From assembly GCF_004153545.1 (NCBI RefSeq), contig NZ_SDVA01000002.1:124001-188000 (forward strand): a DNA stretch of 64,000 nucleotides. Direction: 5' to 3'. Source of the stretch: Serinicoccus sediminis. Its GTDB lineage: Bacteria > Actinomycetota > Actinomycetes > Actinomycetales > Dermatophilaceae. The notes under the pieces were generated by a model that searched no databases, was not told the origin of the DNA, and saw only the letters and a program-made list of their open reading frames with translations. The position numbers and the translations under genes are program-made. Positions 7,567 through 15,395 of this stretch are shown here, one piece after another. Positions within the stretch are counted from its first letter, which is position 1. Every line of letters starts with the position of its first letter.

Positions 7567-7708
7567 CCGTGCCCCTCCTCGCGAGCTCGTCGGTCACCGG
7601 GCCCGGTCGGGCCCGGCAGCCACGGCGGTCCCGGGACGGGTGGGCCCTGGGCGCAGCCGGGCGGCACCGCGATGCTACTCCCGCGAGGCCCGCGCGGGGA
7701 GGGATCCG

Positions 7709-8842
7709 TCAGCCGCCGAGGTGCGCCGGCAGCTCGGGGTCCAGCCCGAGCCACGCAGCCAGGTCGTGCACCTCGGCGAGCACGCGCTCGCGGCGGGCGG
7801 CACTCCATACCCCGTCCTCGTGGAGGGCGTCGACCCGCAGCACGCCACGCCGACGGTCGGCGGTGGCGTCGAGCTTGCCGACCAGCTCGTCCCCGTCGAG
7901 CACGGGCAACGCGTAGTAGCCGAACCGGCGCTGGGCCTTCGGCTTGTACATCTCCAGGACGTAGTCGAACTCGAACAGCTCGGCCATCCGTTCCCGGTCG
8001 AAGACCAGCCGGTCGACCGGGCAGAGCAGCGCGGCGCGGCCGGCGAACGTCTCCGGCGGGTCGAGGTAGGCCGGGTGCACCCGCCAGCTGCCCCGCACCC
8101 CCTCGACCTCCGCCTCCTCGCCCGCGGCCCGTGCGTCGGCCGGCTCCACCGGGCACTCCGGCCCCCGGGCCCGCAGCAGCCCGAGCGCCGCCAGGCGCCG
8201 CTCGTCCAGCTCGGCCCGCGCCTGCTCCAGCGGCACGGCGGGGAGGTCGGGGTAGACCCGCTCGGCCAGGTCCCAGAGCCGCTGCCCGCCCTCGCGGCCG
8301 GACACGGCGACCTCGCCGCGGGCGACCATGAGATCCAGCAGCCGCTGCACGTTCTTGTCGTCGGTCCAGCCGCTCGAGCGCCACGGCACCTCGGTCGCGT
8401 CCGGCAGCGCGGCGGTGGGGGTCGCGCCCTCGGCCGACAGGTGGGCGAGGATCTCGCGGCGCGCGCGGTCGTTGGCCGCGACCCAGCGCGCCTGGCCCTC
8501 CTGCCACGGGCGCAGCGTGCCGTCCCGCCGTGACGGCGCGGGCCAGGCCTGCATCTCGGCCCGGAAGAGCGCGACGTCCTCGGCCGGCCGCACGAAGCCC
8601 AGCAGCTCGACGAGGACCCGGTCGGCGAGCAGCCGGTCCAGCTCACCGGTGTCGTAGGCGCTGCCCAGCCGGCTCCACAGCACGAGGTGCTGGGCCGGCG
8701 CGAGCGCCTTGACCGGGTCGATCTGCAGCAGGGTCAGCTCCCGCACCGTCTCCACGACGTCGCCGGGCCGGTGCCGGGTGAGCAGCTGGGCCCGCACCCC
8801 GACCCGCCGCGCGTCCCGCCGGGACAGCCGGTGCACGCTCAC
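7709..8842 (-). CDS. Winged-helix DNA glycosylase-like protein, YcaQ (AlkX) type
   Basis: A 377-residue HTH_42-family protein. YcaQ/AlkZ-type enzymes are DNA glycosylases that unhook interstrand crosslinks or remove bulky N-alkyl adducts. The N-terminal half carries the catalytic-loop motif as QID in LTLLQIDPVKAL (about residue 36), the Q-x-D form of the YcaQ branch, not Q-x-Q of AlkZ. HLVLWSRLG follows, as in E. coli YcaQ. Conserved later blocks are AALLCPVDRLVFDRERMAEL and LPVLDGDELVGKLD. GTG start at 8842 overlaps the stop of a truncated TfoX ORF (GTGA). A role in alkylation or crosslink repair is inferred from the family. Confidence 0.82.
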   Translation of the reverse strand: MSVHRLSRRDARRVGVRAQLLTRHRPGDVVETVRELTLLQIDPVKALAPAQHLVLWSRLGSAYDTGELDRLLADRVLVELLGFVRPAEDVALFRAEMQAWPAPSRRDGTLRPWQEGQARWVAANDRARREILAHLSAEGATPTAALPDATEVPWRSSGWTDDKNVQRLLDLMVARGEVAVSGREGGQRLWDLAERVYPDLPAVPLEQARAELDERRLAALGLLRARGPECPVEPADARAAGEEAEVEGVRGSWRVHPAYLDPPETFAGRAALLCPVDRLVFDRERMAELFEFDYVLEMYKPKAQRRFGYYALPVLDGDELVGKLDATADRRRGVLRVDALHEDGVWSAARRERVLAEVHDLAAWLGLDPELPAHLGG

Positions 8843-8970
8843 GGCGTCGGCGGCTGCGCGCGGCCGCCCACGAGGAACGCGAGCCCGCCGAACATCCGCC
8901 GCTCGGCCACCCCGGTCTCGTCGGCCAGGAGGTCACGGATCCGCTGCGCGAGCCCCTCGTCATACCCCAT
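8839..8970 (-). pseudogene. Truncated TfoX N-terminal domain remnant
   Basis: A 43-residue ORF starting MGYDEGLAQRIRDLL and continuing ERRMFGGLAFLVGGR matches the first about 38 residues of TfoX/Sxy N-terminal domain proteins, normally about 110 residues. After GGR the homology stops and the frame ends in AQPPTP-stop, the stop overlapping the GTG of the YcaQ-type gene. This looks like a deletion that removed the rest of the tfoX-like gene and joined its front to the next gene. It may still be transcribed: CATACT lies 6 nt before the ATG, predicting a leaderless start. The stable fold (strands 2-5 and helices) would be missing, so function is unlikely. Confidence 0.7.
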
Positions 8971-8989
8971 GAGCCGAGTATGCCGTCGC

Positions 8990-9559
8990 TCACGCCCACG
9001 CGGCGGGCGGCGCCCAGTCCTCGGGCGGGTCCTCGCCCACCCGGCCGTCCACCGCCTCCCGGAGGAGGTCGGCGTGACCCGTGTGCCGGCCGTACTCCTC
9101 CAGGAGGTCGAAGAGCATCCGGCGCAGGCTGAGCTCGATCCCGAACTCCTGGCCCCAGGAGATGATGCGGTCCAGCCCGTCGGCCGCGACGACCTCCCGG
9201 TGCCGGGCCCGGGTGGCGGCGACCGTCTCGACGTAGCGCGCGTAGAGCTGCTCCGGGGGGTCGTCCGCGGCGCTGGCGAAGTCCCAGTCCGGCGTCGTCC
9301 CCCAGTCGACCTCCGCCCACGGGCTGCCGGGTGAGGAGCCGTCCAGCCGCCAGGTCGCGGCGACCGCCTCCACCCCGGCGAGGTGCTTGAGCAGCCCCCC
9401 GAGGGTGAGCGAGGAGGCGCCGATGCGGGTGGAGAGACCGGCGGCATCCAGCCCCTCGGCCTTCCACCAGAAGGTCATGCGCTGCCGGTCGAGGGCACCG
9501 ACCAGGTGGGCGGTCTCGTCGCCGGTGCGCGGCGGCTCCCACACGGGTGAGGTGTTCAT
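8990..9559 (-). CDS. DinB/DUF664 family protein
   Basis: A 189-residue four-helix-bundle protein of the DinB superfamily, which includes mycothiol-dependent transferases and metal-binding enzymes of actinobacteria. Putative metal-site histidines are in LLKHLAGVE (about residue 52) and EYGRHTGHADLLRE (about 160). TFWWKAEGLD is the usual first-helix signature of DUF664. ATG at 9559 was preferred over a further upstream start because TAGCGT lies 7 nt before it, a leaderless promoter pattern seen repeatedly here, and conserved sequence begins after it. Substrate unknown. Confidence 0.82.
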   Translation of the reverse strand: MNTSPVWEPPRTGDETAHLVGALDRQRMTFWWKAEGLDAAGLSTRIGASSLTLGGLLKHLAGVEAVAATWRLDGSSPGSPWAEVDWGTTPDWDFASAADDPPEQLYARYVETVAATRARHREVVAADGLDRIISWGQEFGIELSLRRMLFDLLEEYGRHTGHADLLREAVDGRVGEDPPEDWAPPAAWA

Positions 9560-9623
9560 GACCGCGACGCTAGCCCTGGTGGCGGACAGTCGGCGTCCGC
9601 CACCAGGGCCGGTCACGTCGTGC

Positions 9624-10838
9624 TCAGGCGACCATGCCGTGCGGGTCGATGACGAACTTCGTCGCCGCCCCCTGGTCGAACTCCGCGTAGCCGCGCGGAG
9701 CGTCGTCCAGGCTGATCGTCTGCGCGTTGACGGCCTTCGCGATCTGCGCCCGGTCGTGCAGGATCATGTTCATCAGCTGCCGGTTGTAGCGCTTGACCGG
9801 GCACTGGCCGGTGGTGAAGTGCTGCGACTTCGCCCAGCCCAGGCCGAGGCGCACCCCGAGGGTGCCCTGCTTGGCGTTGTCGTCCACGGCACCGGGGTCG
9901 CCGGTGACGTAGAGCCCCGGTATGCCGATCCCGCCCGCCGCGCGGGTGACCGCCATGGCGTCGTTGAGCACGGTGGCGGGCGCCTCCTGCGCGTCCTGGC
10001 CGTGGCCGCGCGCCTCGAAGCCGACGGCGTCGACGGCCGCGTCGACCTCGGGCTCCCCGACGACCTCCTCGATCATGTCCACCAGGGCGTTCCCGGTGCT
10101 GAGGTCGATCCCGACGCACCCGAAGCTCTCCGCCTGCCGCAGCCGGTCGGCGTTCATGTCGCCGACCATGACGACCGCGGCGCCCAGGAGCTGCGCGGAG
10201 TGCGCGGCCGCCAGGCCCACCGGCCCGGCGCCCGCGACGTACACCGTCGACCCGGTCGTCACCCCGGCCGTGTAGGCGCCGTGGTAGCCGGTGGGGAAGA
10301 TGTCGGAGAGCATCGTCAGGTCGAGGATCTTCTCCAGCGCCTGGTCGCGGTCGGGGAACTTCAGCAGGTTGAAGTCGGCGTAGGGGATCATGACGTACTC
10401 CGCCTGCCCGCCGAGCCAGCCGCCCATGTCGACGTAGCCGTAGGCGGCACCGGCCCGGGCCGGGTTGACGTTGAGGCACACGCCGGTGTGCCCCTCGTTG
10501 CACATCCGGCAGCGGCCGCAGGCGATGTTGAAGGGCACCGAGCAGATGTCGCCCTCCTCGACGAAGAGCACGTCCTCGCCCTTCTCGACCACCTCACCGG
10601 TGATCTCGTGACCGAGGCTCTGCCCCACCGGGGCGGTGGTGCGGCCGCGGACCATGTGCTGGTCGGAGCCGCAGATGTTGGTGGTGACCAGCTTGAGGAT
10701 CACCGCGTGCGGCGCCGCCTTCGCGATGCCGAAGTGGTCGGCCACCTCGCCGGGGATCTCCAGCTTCGGGTAGTCCACGCCCTCGACGGCCACCTCCCCC
10801 GGCCCCTTGTAGACGACGACGCGGTTGCCTTGTGCCAT
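9624..10838 (-). CDS. fdhA: Glutathione-independent formaldehyde dehydrogenase
   Basis: Zinc- and NAD-dependent medium-chain dehydrogenase of 404 residues that oxidises formaldehyde to formate with tightly bound NAD, without added thiol. The N-terminus NRVVVYKGPGEVAVEGVDYP, catalytic-zinc region TTNICGSDQHMVRGRT with LGHEITG, and structural-zinc cysteines in ACGRCRMCNEGHTGVC match the FdhA family. The Rossmann motif is AGAGPVGLAAA (about residue 178), and the long insert PGLYVTGDPGAVD is typical of FdhA. It lies alone on the minus strand; an 18-bp perfect palindrome is 28 bp upstream. The role is detoxification of formaldehyde from C1 or demethylation reactions (inferred). Confidence 0.9.
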   Translation of the reverse strand: MAQGNRVVVYKGPGEVAVEGVDYPKLEIPGEVADHFGIAKAAPHAVILKLVTTNICGSDQHMVRGRTTAPVGQSLGHEITGEVVEKGEDVLFVEEGDICSVPFNIACGRCRMCNEGHTGVCLNVNPARAGAAYGYVDMGGWLGGQAEYVMIPYADFNLLKFPDRDQALEKILDLTMLSDIFPTGYHGAYTAGVTTGSTVYVAGAGPVGLAAAHSAQLLGAAVVMVGDMNADRLRQAESFGCVGIDLSTGNALVDMIEEVVGEPEVDAAVDAVGFEARGHGQDAQEAPATVLNDAMAVTRAAGGIGIPGLYVTGDPGAVDDNAKQGTLGVRLGLGWAKSQHFTTGQCPVKRYNRQLMNMILHDRAQIAKAVNAQTISLDDAPRGYAEFDQGAATKFVIDPHGMVA

Positions 10839-10865
10839 GACGCTCGACTCCTTTGTCCGCTGGCG

Positions 10866-10883
10866 GCGCGCCGGCCGGCGCGC
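10866..10883. promoter_or_regulatory. 18-bp perfect GC palindrome upstream of fdhA
   Basis: GCGCGCCGGCCGGCGCGC reads the same on both strands and lies 28 bp before the fdhA start. It may be an operator or a hairpin in the leader; in so GC-rich a genome it could also be chance. Confidence 0.4.
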
Positions 10884-11015
10884 ACGGTGCGGCTACGGCG
10901 TGTCCACGGGCGGGAGTCGTCTCCCCTCGTGCGGCATACCGTCCGCACCCCACCCATGCTGGCCCCCGCCCGGCGCTCCCCGCAAGCGCCCAGCCGCACC
11001 TGGCACCCTCGTGCC

Positions 11016-11723
11016 GTGCTCCTCGACCTGTGGGACCGTGCCACCACGACCCAGCCGCCGCTGACCTGGCCGGTCAGCCTGCTCGTGGGCGTGGCCGCGC
11101 TGGCGCTGACCTGGAGCCCGGCGGGCTACCGCCTGGTCCGCCACCTCGTCACCCTGGTGCACGAGGCCGGGCACGCGCTGGTGGCCGCGCTCGTCGGCCG
11201 GCGGCTGACCGGGATCCGGCTGCACTCCGACACCTCCGGCGTCACGGTGTCCCGCGGCCGCCCGCGCGGGCCGGGCATGGTGGCGACGGTCCTCGCCGGC
11301 TACCCGGCGCCGGCCCTGGTGGGGCTGGCCGGGGCCTACCTGCTGGGGGCCGGGTATGCCGCGGGCCTGCTCTGGGCGCTCGTCCTCACCTGCGCGCTCA
11401 TGCTGGTGCTCATCCGCAACCTCTACGGGCTGTGGGTCGTGCTCGCGACCGGCGCCAGCGTCGCGCTGCTGTCGTGGTCGGTGACCGGGCGGATGCTGTC
11501 GGCGGCGGCCTACCTCGTCGTGTGGTCGCTGCTGCTCGCCGCGCCACGCTCGGTGGTGGAGCTGCAGCGGCAGCGGCGCCGGCGGGGCGGGCAGGGCAGC
11601 GACGCCGACCAGCTCGCGGCGCTCACGGGGCTGCCGGCGCTGGTGTGGATCGTGCTCTTCTGGCTGGTCTGCGCGGTCTGCCTGGTCCTGGGTGCGCGCG
11701 AGCTGACTCAGGGCCTGGGGTAG
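11016..11723 (+). CDS. M50-like membrane metallopeptidase
   Basis: A 235-residue integral membrane protein of the M50B-like type. The zinc-binding HEXXH is VHEAGHALVAALVG (about residues 48-61), in the first third as in site-2-protease relatives. RLHSDTSGVTVSRGRP follows, then about five hydrophobic helices. In M50B-like proteins the second metal motif is often degenerate, and the Asp ligand is not obvious here. Start is uncertain: GTG at 11016 begins LLDLWDRATTTQPPLTW, where family members usually start; an in-frame ATG at 10956 would add 20 residues. The last 16 nt overlap the convergent sulfotransferase gene. Function of the family is unclear. Confidence 0.75.
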   Translation: MLLDLWDRATTTQPPLTWPVSLLVGVAALALTWSPAGYRLVRHLVTLVHEAGHALVAALVGRRLTGIRLHSDTSGVTVSRGRPRGPGMVATVLAGYPAPALVGLAGAYLLGAGYAAGLLWALVLTCALMLVLIRNLYGLWVVLATGASVALLSWSVTGRMLSAAAYLVVWSLLLAAPRSVVELQRQRRRRGGQGSDADQLAALTGLPALVWIVLFWLVCAVCLVLGARELTQGLG

Positions 11724-12340
11724 TCGAACGTGCGGAAGTCACGCTGGTAGAACCGGCGGGCCAGGCGACGGGTGGCGGCCGAGATCTCGACGTCGGCGGA
11801 ACGGCGGGGGCCCGAGCCGCTGTCCTTGAACTGCTCCGGGCCGCCCTCGAGGCCCAGCCGGTGGACGTCGCTCAACCGGCGCAGCCCCTCGGCGAGCCCG
11901 TCCTCCAGCCGCAGCACCTCGGCGCCCGGGACGAGGAACTCGTGCTGCGGGCGCAGGTGGTTGTCGAAGAGATAGGGGTTCTCCCGCGAGCGCTTCACCG
12001 ACCGGCGGAACCACGACGCGACCGCCGAGCCGCGCAGGTCGACCTCGTCCTTCTTGCGGTGCCGCCAGACGTACTCCGAGCGCAGCCGCGCCATCGGCTC
12101 GCGGACGACGGTGAAGACCAGGTCGAAGCGCTCGAGCCGGAAGAGCTGCCGCAGCGGCTCGCCGTGCAGGTGCTGCGGCCCGCAGACCATGAGGTGGTTG
12201 AGGGTGCCCTGGCCGTACTTCGCGCTGAAGAAGCCCTGCTCCCAGCCGTTGGCCCGGAAGAGGTGCTCGACCGAGGTGCCGCCGGTCTTGGGCACGTGGA
12301 TGAACAGCACGGACCGGCCGTCCTTGCGGTAGACGGGCAC
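11708..12340 (-). CDS. Sulfotransferase family protein
   Basis: A 210-residue cytoplasmic sulfotransferase-2-type protein. The PAPS 5'-phosphosulfate loop is FIHVPKTGGTSVEHLF (about residues 13-28), and the 3'-phosphate site is VFTVVREPMARLRSEYVWRH (about 74-93). These are the two diagnostic motifs of carbohydrate-type sulfotransferases. The acceptor is unknown; actinobacterial members are often near cell-surface polysaccharide genes, but no such cluster is present. The tail overlaps the M50-like gene by 16 nt in convergent orientation. ATG at 12340 directly precedes the first strand. Confidence 0.82.
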   Translation of the reverse strand: MPVYRKDGRSVLFIHVPKTGGTSVEHLFRANGWEQGFFSAKYGQGTLNHLMVCGPQHLHGEPLRQLFRLERFDLVFTVVREPMARLRSEYVWRHRKKDEVDLRGSAVASWFRRSVKRSRENPYLFDNHLRPQHEFLVPGAEVLRLEDGLAEGLRRLSDVHRLGLEGGPEQFKDSGSGPRRSADVEISAATRRLARRFYQRDFRTFDYPRP

Positions 12341-12407
12341 GAGGGGCTCCTCACGGGTCGGGGTCGAGGGTCAGGCTACGACGATCCCGGTCCCGGCGGG
12401 AGGCGGC

Positions 12408-12593
12408 TCACTCGGACGGCATGATGACCCACAGCACGAGGTAGGCGAGGATCTGCGGACCCGGCAGCAGCATCGAGAGCAGGAAGAGCACCCGGACGAG
12501 CCAGGGGCTCATGCCGAAGCGCCGGGCGAGACCGGCGCAGACACCGGCGAGGACGCGGCTGCGGGGGCGGACGAGGGCGGGTGAGCGTGCCAT
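12408..12593 (-). CDS. PspC domain protein (61 aa)
   Basis: A small membrane protein consisting of one PspC domain: RSRVLAGVCAGLARRFGMSPWLVRVLF followed by a hydrophobic helix ending LVLWVIMPSE. PspC domains of the phage-shock system sense membrane stress; stand-alone short versions are common in actinobacteria and need not belong to a PspA system. No pspA or pspB is nearby. ATG at 12593 has TACCGT 6 nt before it, so a leaderless transcript is predicted. The reading frame stays open further upstream, but that sequence is out of character. Confidence 0.85.
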   Translation of the reverse strand: MARSPALVRPRSRVLAGVCAGLARRFGMSPWLVRVLFLLSMLLPGPQILAYLVLWVIMPSE

Positions 12594-12721
12594 GGCCCCA
12601 CGGTAGGGCGGCCCGCTCCCGGGGACCAGGGGGGCGGCCTCCCGGGACGGTGGGGCCTGACCCCCGTGCCCGCGGTGCAGGGGGCCGACCCCGCGGAGGT
12701 GCCGAGCCCGCCGCGGGGGCC

Positions 12722-13252
12722 TCAGGGCTGGTGCCGCGGCACCCGGGCCAGCCGGGCCACCTCGTCGGTCGGCACCTCCTGGGCCTCGTTGGGGTAGCGC
12801 TGCGGCACCGCGTCGGCGACCCGGTAGACGCCGTCCGCGCGGACCAGCCAGCGGTAGTCCACGAGCTCGCGCCGCAGCGAGGCGACGTCCTCGTGCGCGG
12901 TGGCGAGCAGGGCGTTGACCTCTGGCTCGGCATACTCCCGTCCACGCTCGAAGCGCAGCAGCAGGTGCATGAGCACCGCTGCCCGCGGACGGCGCCGGGT
13001 GGGGATCGACCGCAGCCGCTCGCCGTCGAAGAACGAGGAGACCGCGCGGTCCGCAGCCAGGTCGGTCTCGACCACCAGGGCGCGCGGCGGCGGGTCCTCG
13101 GCCTCGGGCCGGGCCTCGGCGCGGGGCGGGCGCGCCGGTGGCGGCGCGGCGAGCAGCGCCTCGCGGGCGGCGGTGTAGGTCTCCCCGGTGCGGGTCATCC
13201 GCTCGCGCACCCGGGCCTTGAGGTCGGCATCGGTGGTCATGGTCGTGCTCAC
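12722..13252 (-). CDS. DUF2087 domain protein
   Basis: A 176-residue cytoplasmic protein. The C-terminal about 100 residues carry the DUF2087 winged-helix-like domain: FFDGERLRSIPTRRRPRAAVLMHLLLRF, then EYAEPEVNALLATAHEDVASLRRELVDYRWLVR. The N-terminal helix ADLKARVRERMTRTGETYTAAREAL resembles the basic N-terminus of several actinobacterial small proteins; a Pro/Ala-rich linker joins the two. DUF2087 is thought to be a nucleic-acid-binding fold in stress or RNA-associated proteins, but no activity is established. GTG at 13252 and ATG at 13240 are both possible starts. Confidence 0.8.
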   Translation of the reverse strand: MSTTMTTDADLKARVRERMTRTGETYTAAREALLAAPPPARPPRAEARPEAEDPPPRALVVETDLAADRAVSSFFDGERLRSIPTRRRPRAAVLMHLLLRFERGREYAEPEVNALLATAHEDVASLRRELVDYRWLVRADGVYRVADAVPQRYPNEAQEVPTDEVARLARVPRHQP

Positions 13253-13435
13253 GCATCCTTCGCGGACCGCTCGCCCCAGCCGCGGCAGGTCCTGGTGCGG
13301 TGCTCGACAGGTATGCCGTGTGCTCGCCGCGAGGATCTGCTCCCCTTCGCCCGGGTGACCGGCCGGCTGGGGGCGGGTCGGGCTGGGCGCTGCGGTGACG
13401 CCGGCCCCAGCATACCGACCTGTCGGGTGCCGACC

Positions 13436-14080
13436 TCAGGAGAAGAGGTGCAGAGCGCGCCCCAGCAGCAGCACCGCCCCCGCGGCGCAGGCCAGCACGG
13501 GCAGGAGCCGGCTGAGGGTGCTCTGCTCGCCGCCGTGCCGACGGTGCTCGAGCAGGCGCGGCGCGACCCGCACGAGGACGAGGGGCAGCCAGGCGGGAGC
13601 GAGCGCCAGGAGGACCAGGACGACCAGGAGCGGGACGGTCTCCGGGAGCGGCAGCCGGGCGGCTCCCACGTGCTGTCCGGCGGAGAGCATGAGCGGCAGC
13701 GTCGTGAGGTTGGTGGCCATCGCGGTGACCCCCAGCACCAGCGGGTTCTGCGCCCGAGCGGACCCGGAGGACTGCGTCGGGCGCTCCGCACGGCGGACCT
13801 TCACCACCAGGTAGCCGGCGTAGAGCAGGAGCAGCGCCCCCAGCGTGCCGTCCACGACCCGCGAGGCCAGGTCACGCTCGACGACCGTCGTCAGACCCGC
13901 TCCCAGCAGACCCGCCCCGAGCGCGACCACGAGGCTGAGGACGAGCGCGCCACCCAGCCCGTACCGCGCGGACGCGGCCCGTCCCTGACCCGTCAGCAGC
14001 GCGCTCGAGGTGGCGAAGATCAGCGGTGAGACCGCCCCGAGCAGCGCCAGGGGGAGGACCGTGCGCAGCAGCTCCACCAT
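13436..14080 (-). CDS. GAP family (LysE-like) membrane protein
   Basis: A 214-residue membrane protein with six predicted helices ([116 protein letters not shown]) matching the GAP/Sap group related to LysE-type exporters. The mycobacterial member is linked to export of sulfolipid or peptidoglycolipid, but the substrate here is unknown. TAGGCT lies 6 nt before the ATG at 14080, predicting a leaderless start. It stands alone between unrelated genes. Confidence 0.78.
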   Translation of the reverse strand: MVELLRTVLPLALLGAVSPLIFATSSALLTGQGRAASARYGLGGALVLSLVVALGAGLLGAGLTTVVERDLASRVVDGTLGALLLLYAGYLVVKVRRAERPTQSSGSARAQNPLVLGVTAMATNLTTLPLMLSAGQHVGAARLPLPETVPLLVVLVLLALAPAWLPLVLVRVAPRLLEHRRHGGEQSTLSRLLPVLACAAGAVLLLGRALHLFS

Positions 14081-14185
14081 GGGCCGAGCCTAGACGAACG
14101 GCCCGGCCGCCGGACCCGAGCCGCCGGCTCCCGCAGGAGCTGGGGTGCGCCCCGGACATCCACCGCCACCCGGGTCCGGTGACCC

Positions 14186-15343
14186 TCATCCGGCCCGGGG
14201 ACCGGTGTAGACCCCGCGCAGGCGGAAGCGCATCCCCGGCTCGGCGAGCTCCTCGATGGCGTGCGCCGTCCACCCGGCGGTGCGGGCGCAGGCGAAGATC
14301 GCCGACCCGGCGTCCCGCGGCAGGTCGTGGGCGAGCATCAGCGCGGCGAGCGCGAGGTCGACGCTGAGCACCCAGCCGCGCCGCTCGGCGAGCTCGCTCT
14401 CGAGCAGCGACACGGCCTCCCGCAGGTCGTCACCGGCCTCGGGCAGCACGCGGTCGAGCAGCAGCTGGGCCCGGGGGTCGACCTCGGTGTAGACGACGTG
14501 CCCGAACCCCGGCGGCGGCCCGTCGGCCAGGGCCGCGGCCAGCGCGCCGCGCGGGTCCTCGACCGCTCCGCGCAGCCAGTCCAGCGCCTGCACCGAGGCC
14601 CCGACGTGCTGCGGGCTGTCCGCGGCGGCGAGCCCCGCCAGCAGGGCGGAGTACCCGTCCGCGCCCGCCGACACCGCCACCCGCACCGCCGTCGTCGACA
14701 CCGCGAGGTCGTGGTCGGCCAGCAGGACCAGGGCCAGGTCGACGAGGTCGGCCGGGAGTCCGAGGTATGCCGCGAGCGCCACCGCGGTCCTCTCACGGTC
14801 ACCCCCCGCGCCGGCCGGTGTCCCGGCCCCGACGGCCGCCACCATCGCCGACAGCGAGCGCGCCCCGGCCGTCGCGAACGCCTCGGGGCTGCGGTCGTGC
14901 CTCCCGAGGTCCTCCGCCCCGGCGACCAGGACGGCGTGCTTGAGGCGGTCGAGGAGCCGGGCCCCTGGCGGCAGTGCGGCCATGACCGCGTCGAGGACCG
15001 CGTCCGGCGGGCCGGCTGCCGCGGGCACGCCGGTGAGCAGGTCGCGCACCTCCTCGAAGGTCGAGGCGCCGGCGAGGCCCCGGACGTCGTGGCCGCGGTA
15101 GGCCAGGCCGCCCGGTCCGACCTGCGTGATGGCGGTCCGCACGTCGTCGCTGGTGGCCCGCGCTCCCCGTCGCCCCGACCGGCCCCTCCCGAGGGCCTGC
15201 ACGTCGGCGAGCGCGAAGACGCTGCCCACCCCCGGGTCGCGCCGCAGCGGCGCGAGCACCCCGCGGCTGACGTAGGCATACACCGTCTGCGTCTTGACCC
15301 CGAGGTAGTCGGCCACCTGGGCGGTGCTCAGCTCGCCGCTCAT
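14186..15343 (-). CDS. Citrate synthase-like protein with N-terminal helix-turn-helix
   Basis: A 385-residue fusion. Residues 1-45 (MSGELSTAQVADYLGVKTQTVYAYVSRGVL) are a MerR/excisionase-type HTH; from about 75 on is a citrate synthase fold beginning TAITQVGPGGLAYRGHDV. The catalytic His region is GFGHVVYTEVDPR (near 285), but the other His motif is SPQHVGASVQ instead of the canonical GPLHGGA, so full activity is uncertain. It is divergent from a normal-looking citrate synthase across a 52-bp spacer with two TTGA/TCAA dyads. It may be a regulator sensing acetyl-CoA or oxaloacetate, or a bifunctional enzyme. Such pairs are known in Streptomyces; their logic is not settled. Confidence 0.85.
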   Translation of the reverse strand: MSGELSTAQVADYLGVKTQTVYAYVSRGVLAPLRRDPGVGSVFALADVQALGRGRSGRRGARATSDDVRTAITQVGPGGLAYRGHDVRGLAGASTFEEVRDLLTGVPAAAGPPDAVLDAVMAALPPGARLLDRLKHAVLVAGAEDLGRHDRSPEAFATAGARSLSAMVAAVGAGTPAGAGGDRERTAVALAAYLGLPADLVDLALVLLADHDLAVSTTAVRVAVSAGADGYSALLAGLAAADSPQHVGASVQALDWLRGAVEDPRGALAAALADGPPPGFGHVVYTEVDPRAQLLLDRVLPEAGDDLREAVSLLESELAERRGWVLSVDLALAALMLAHDLPRDAGSAIFACARTAGWTAHAIEELAEPGMRFRLRGVYTGPRAG

Positions 15344-15344
15344 G

Positions 15345-15374
15345 TTGACGTGATCAACGTTGACACGAGATCAA
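15345..15374. promoter_or_regulatory. Paired dyads between the two citrate synthase genes
   Basis: TTGACGTGATCAA (15345-15357) and TTGACACGAGATCAA (15360-15374) are two similar TTGA...TCAA inverted repeats only 2 bp apart, sitting over the promoters of both divergent genes. The obvious candidate binder is the HTH of the citrate synthase-like protein, but this is inference. Confidence 0.55.
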
Positions 15375-15395
15375 CCCTAGCGGCACGCTCGCCCC

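Noticed and set aside
5819-7597. A single 592-codon minus frame across the ArsR gene and the methyltransferase gene
   Set aside because: Only its last 153 codons look like a protein (ArsR). The rest is out of frame with the well-conserved methyltransferase and is low-complexity Arg/Ala/Pro.
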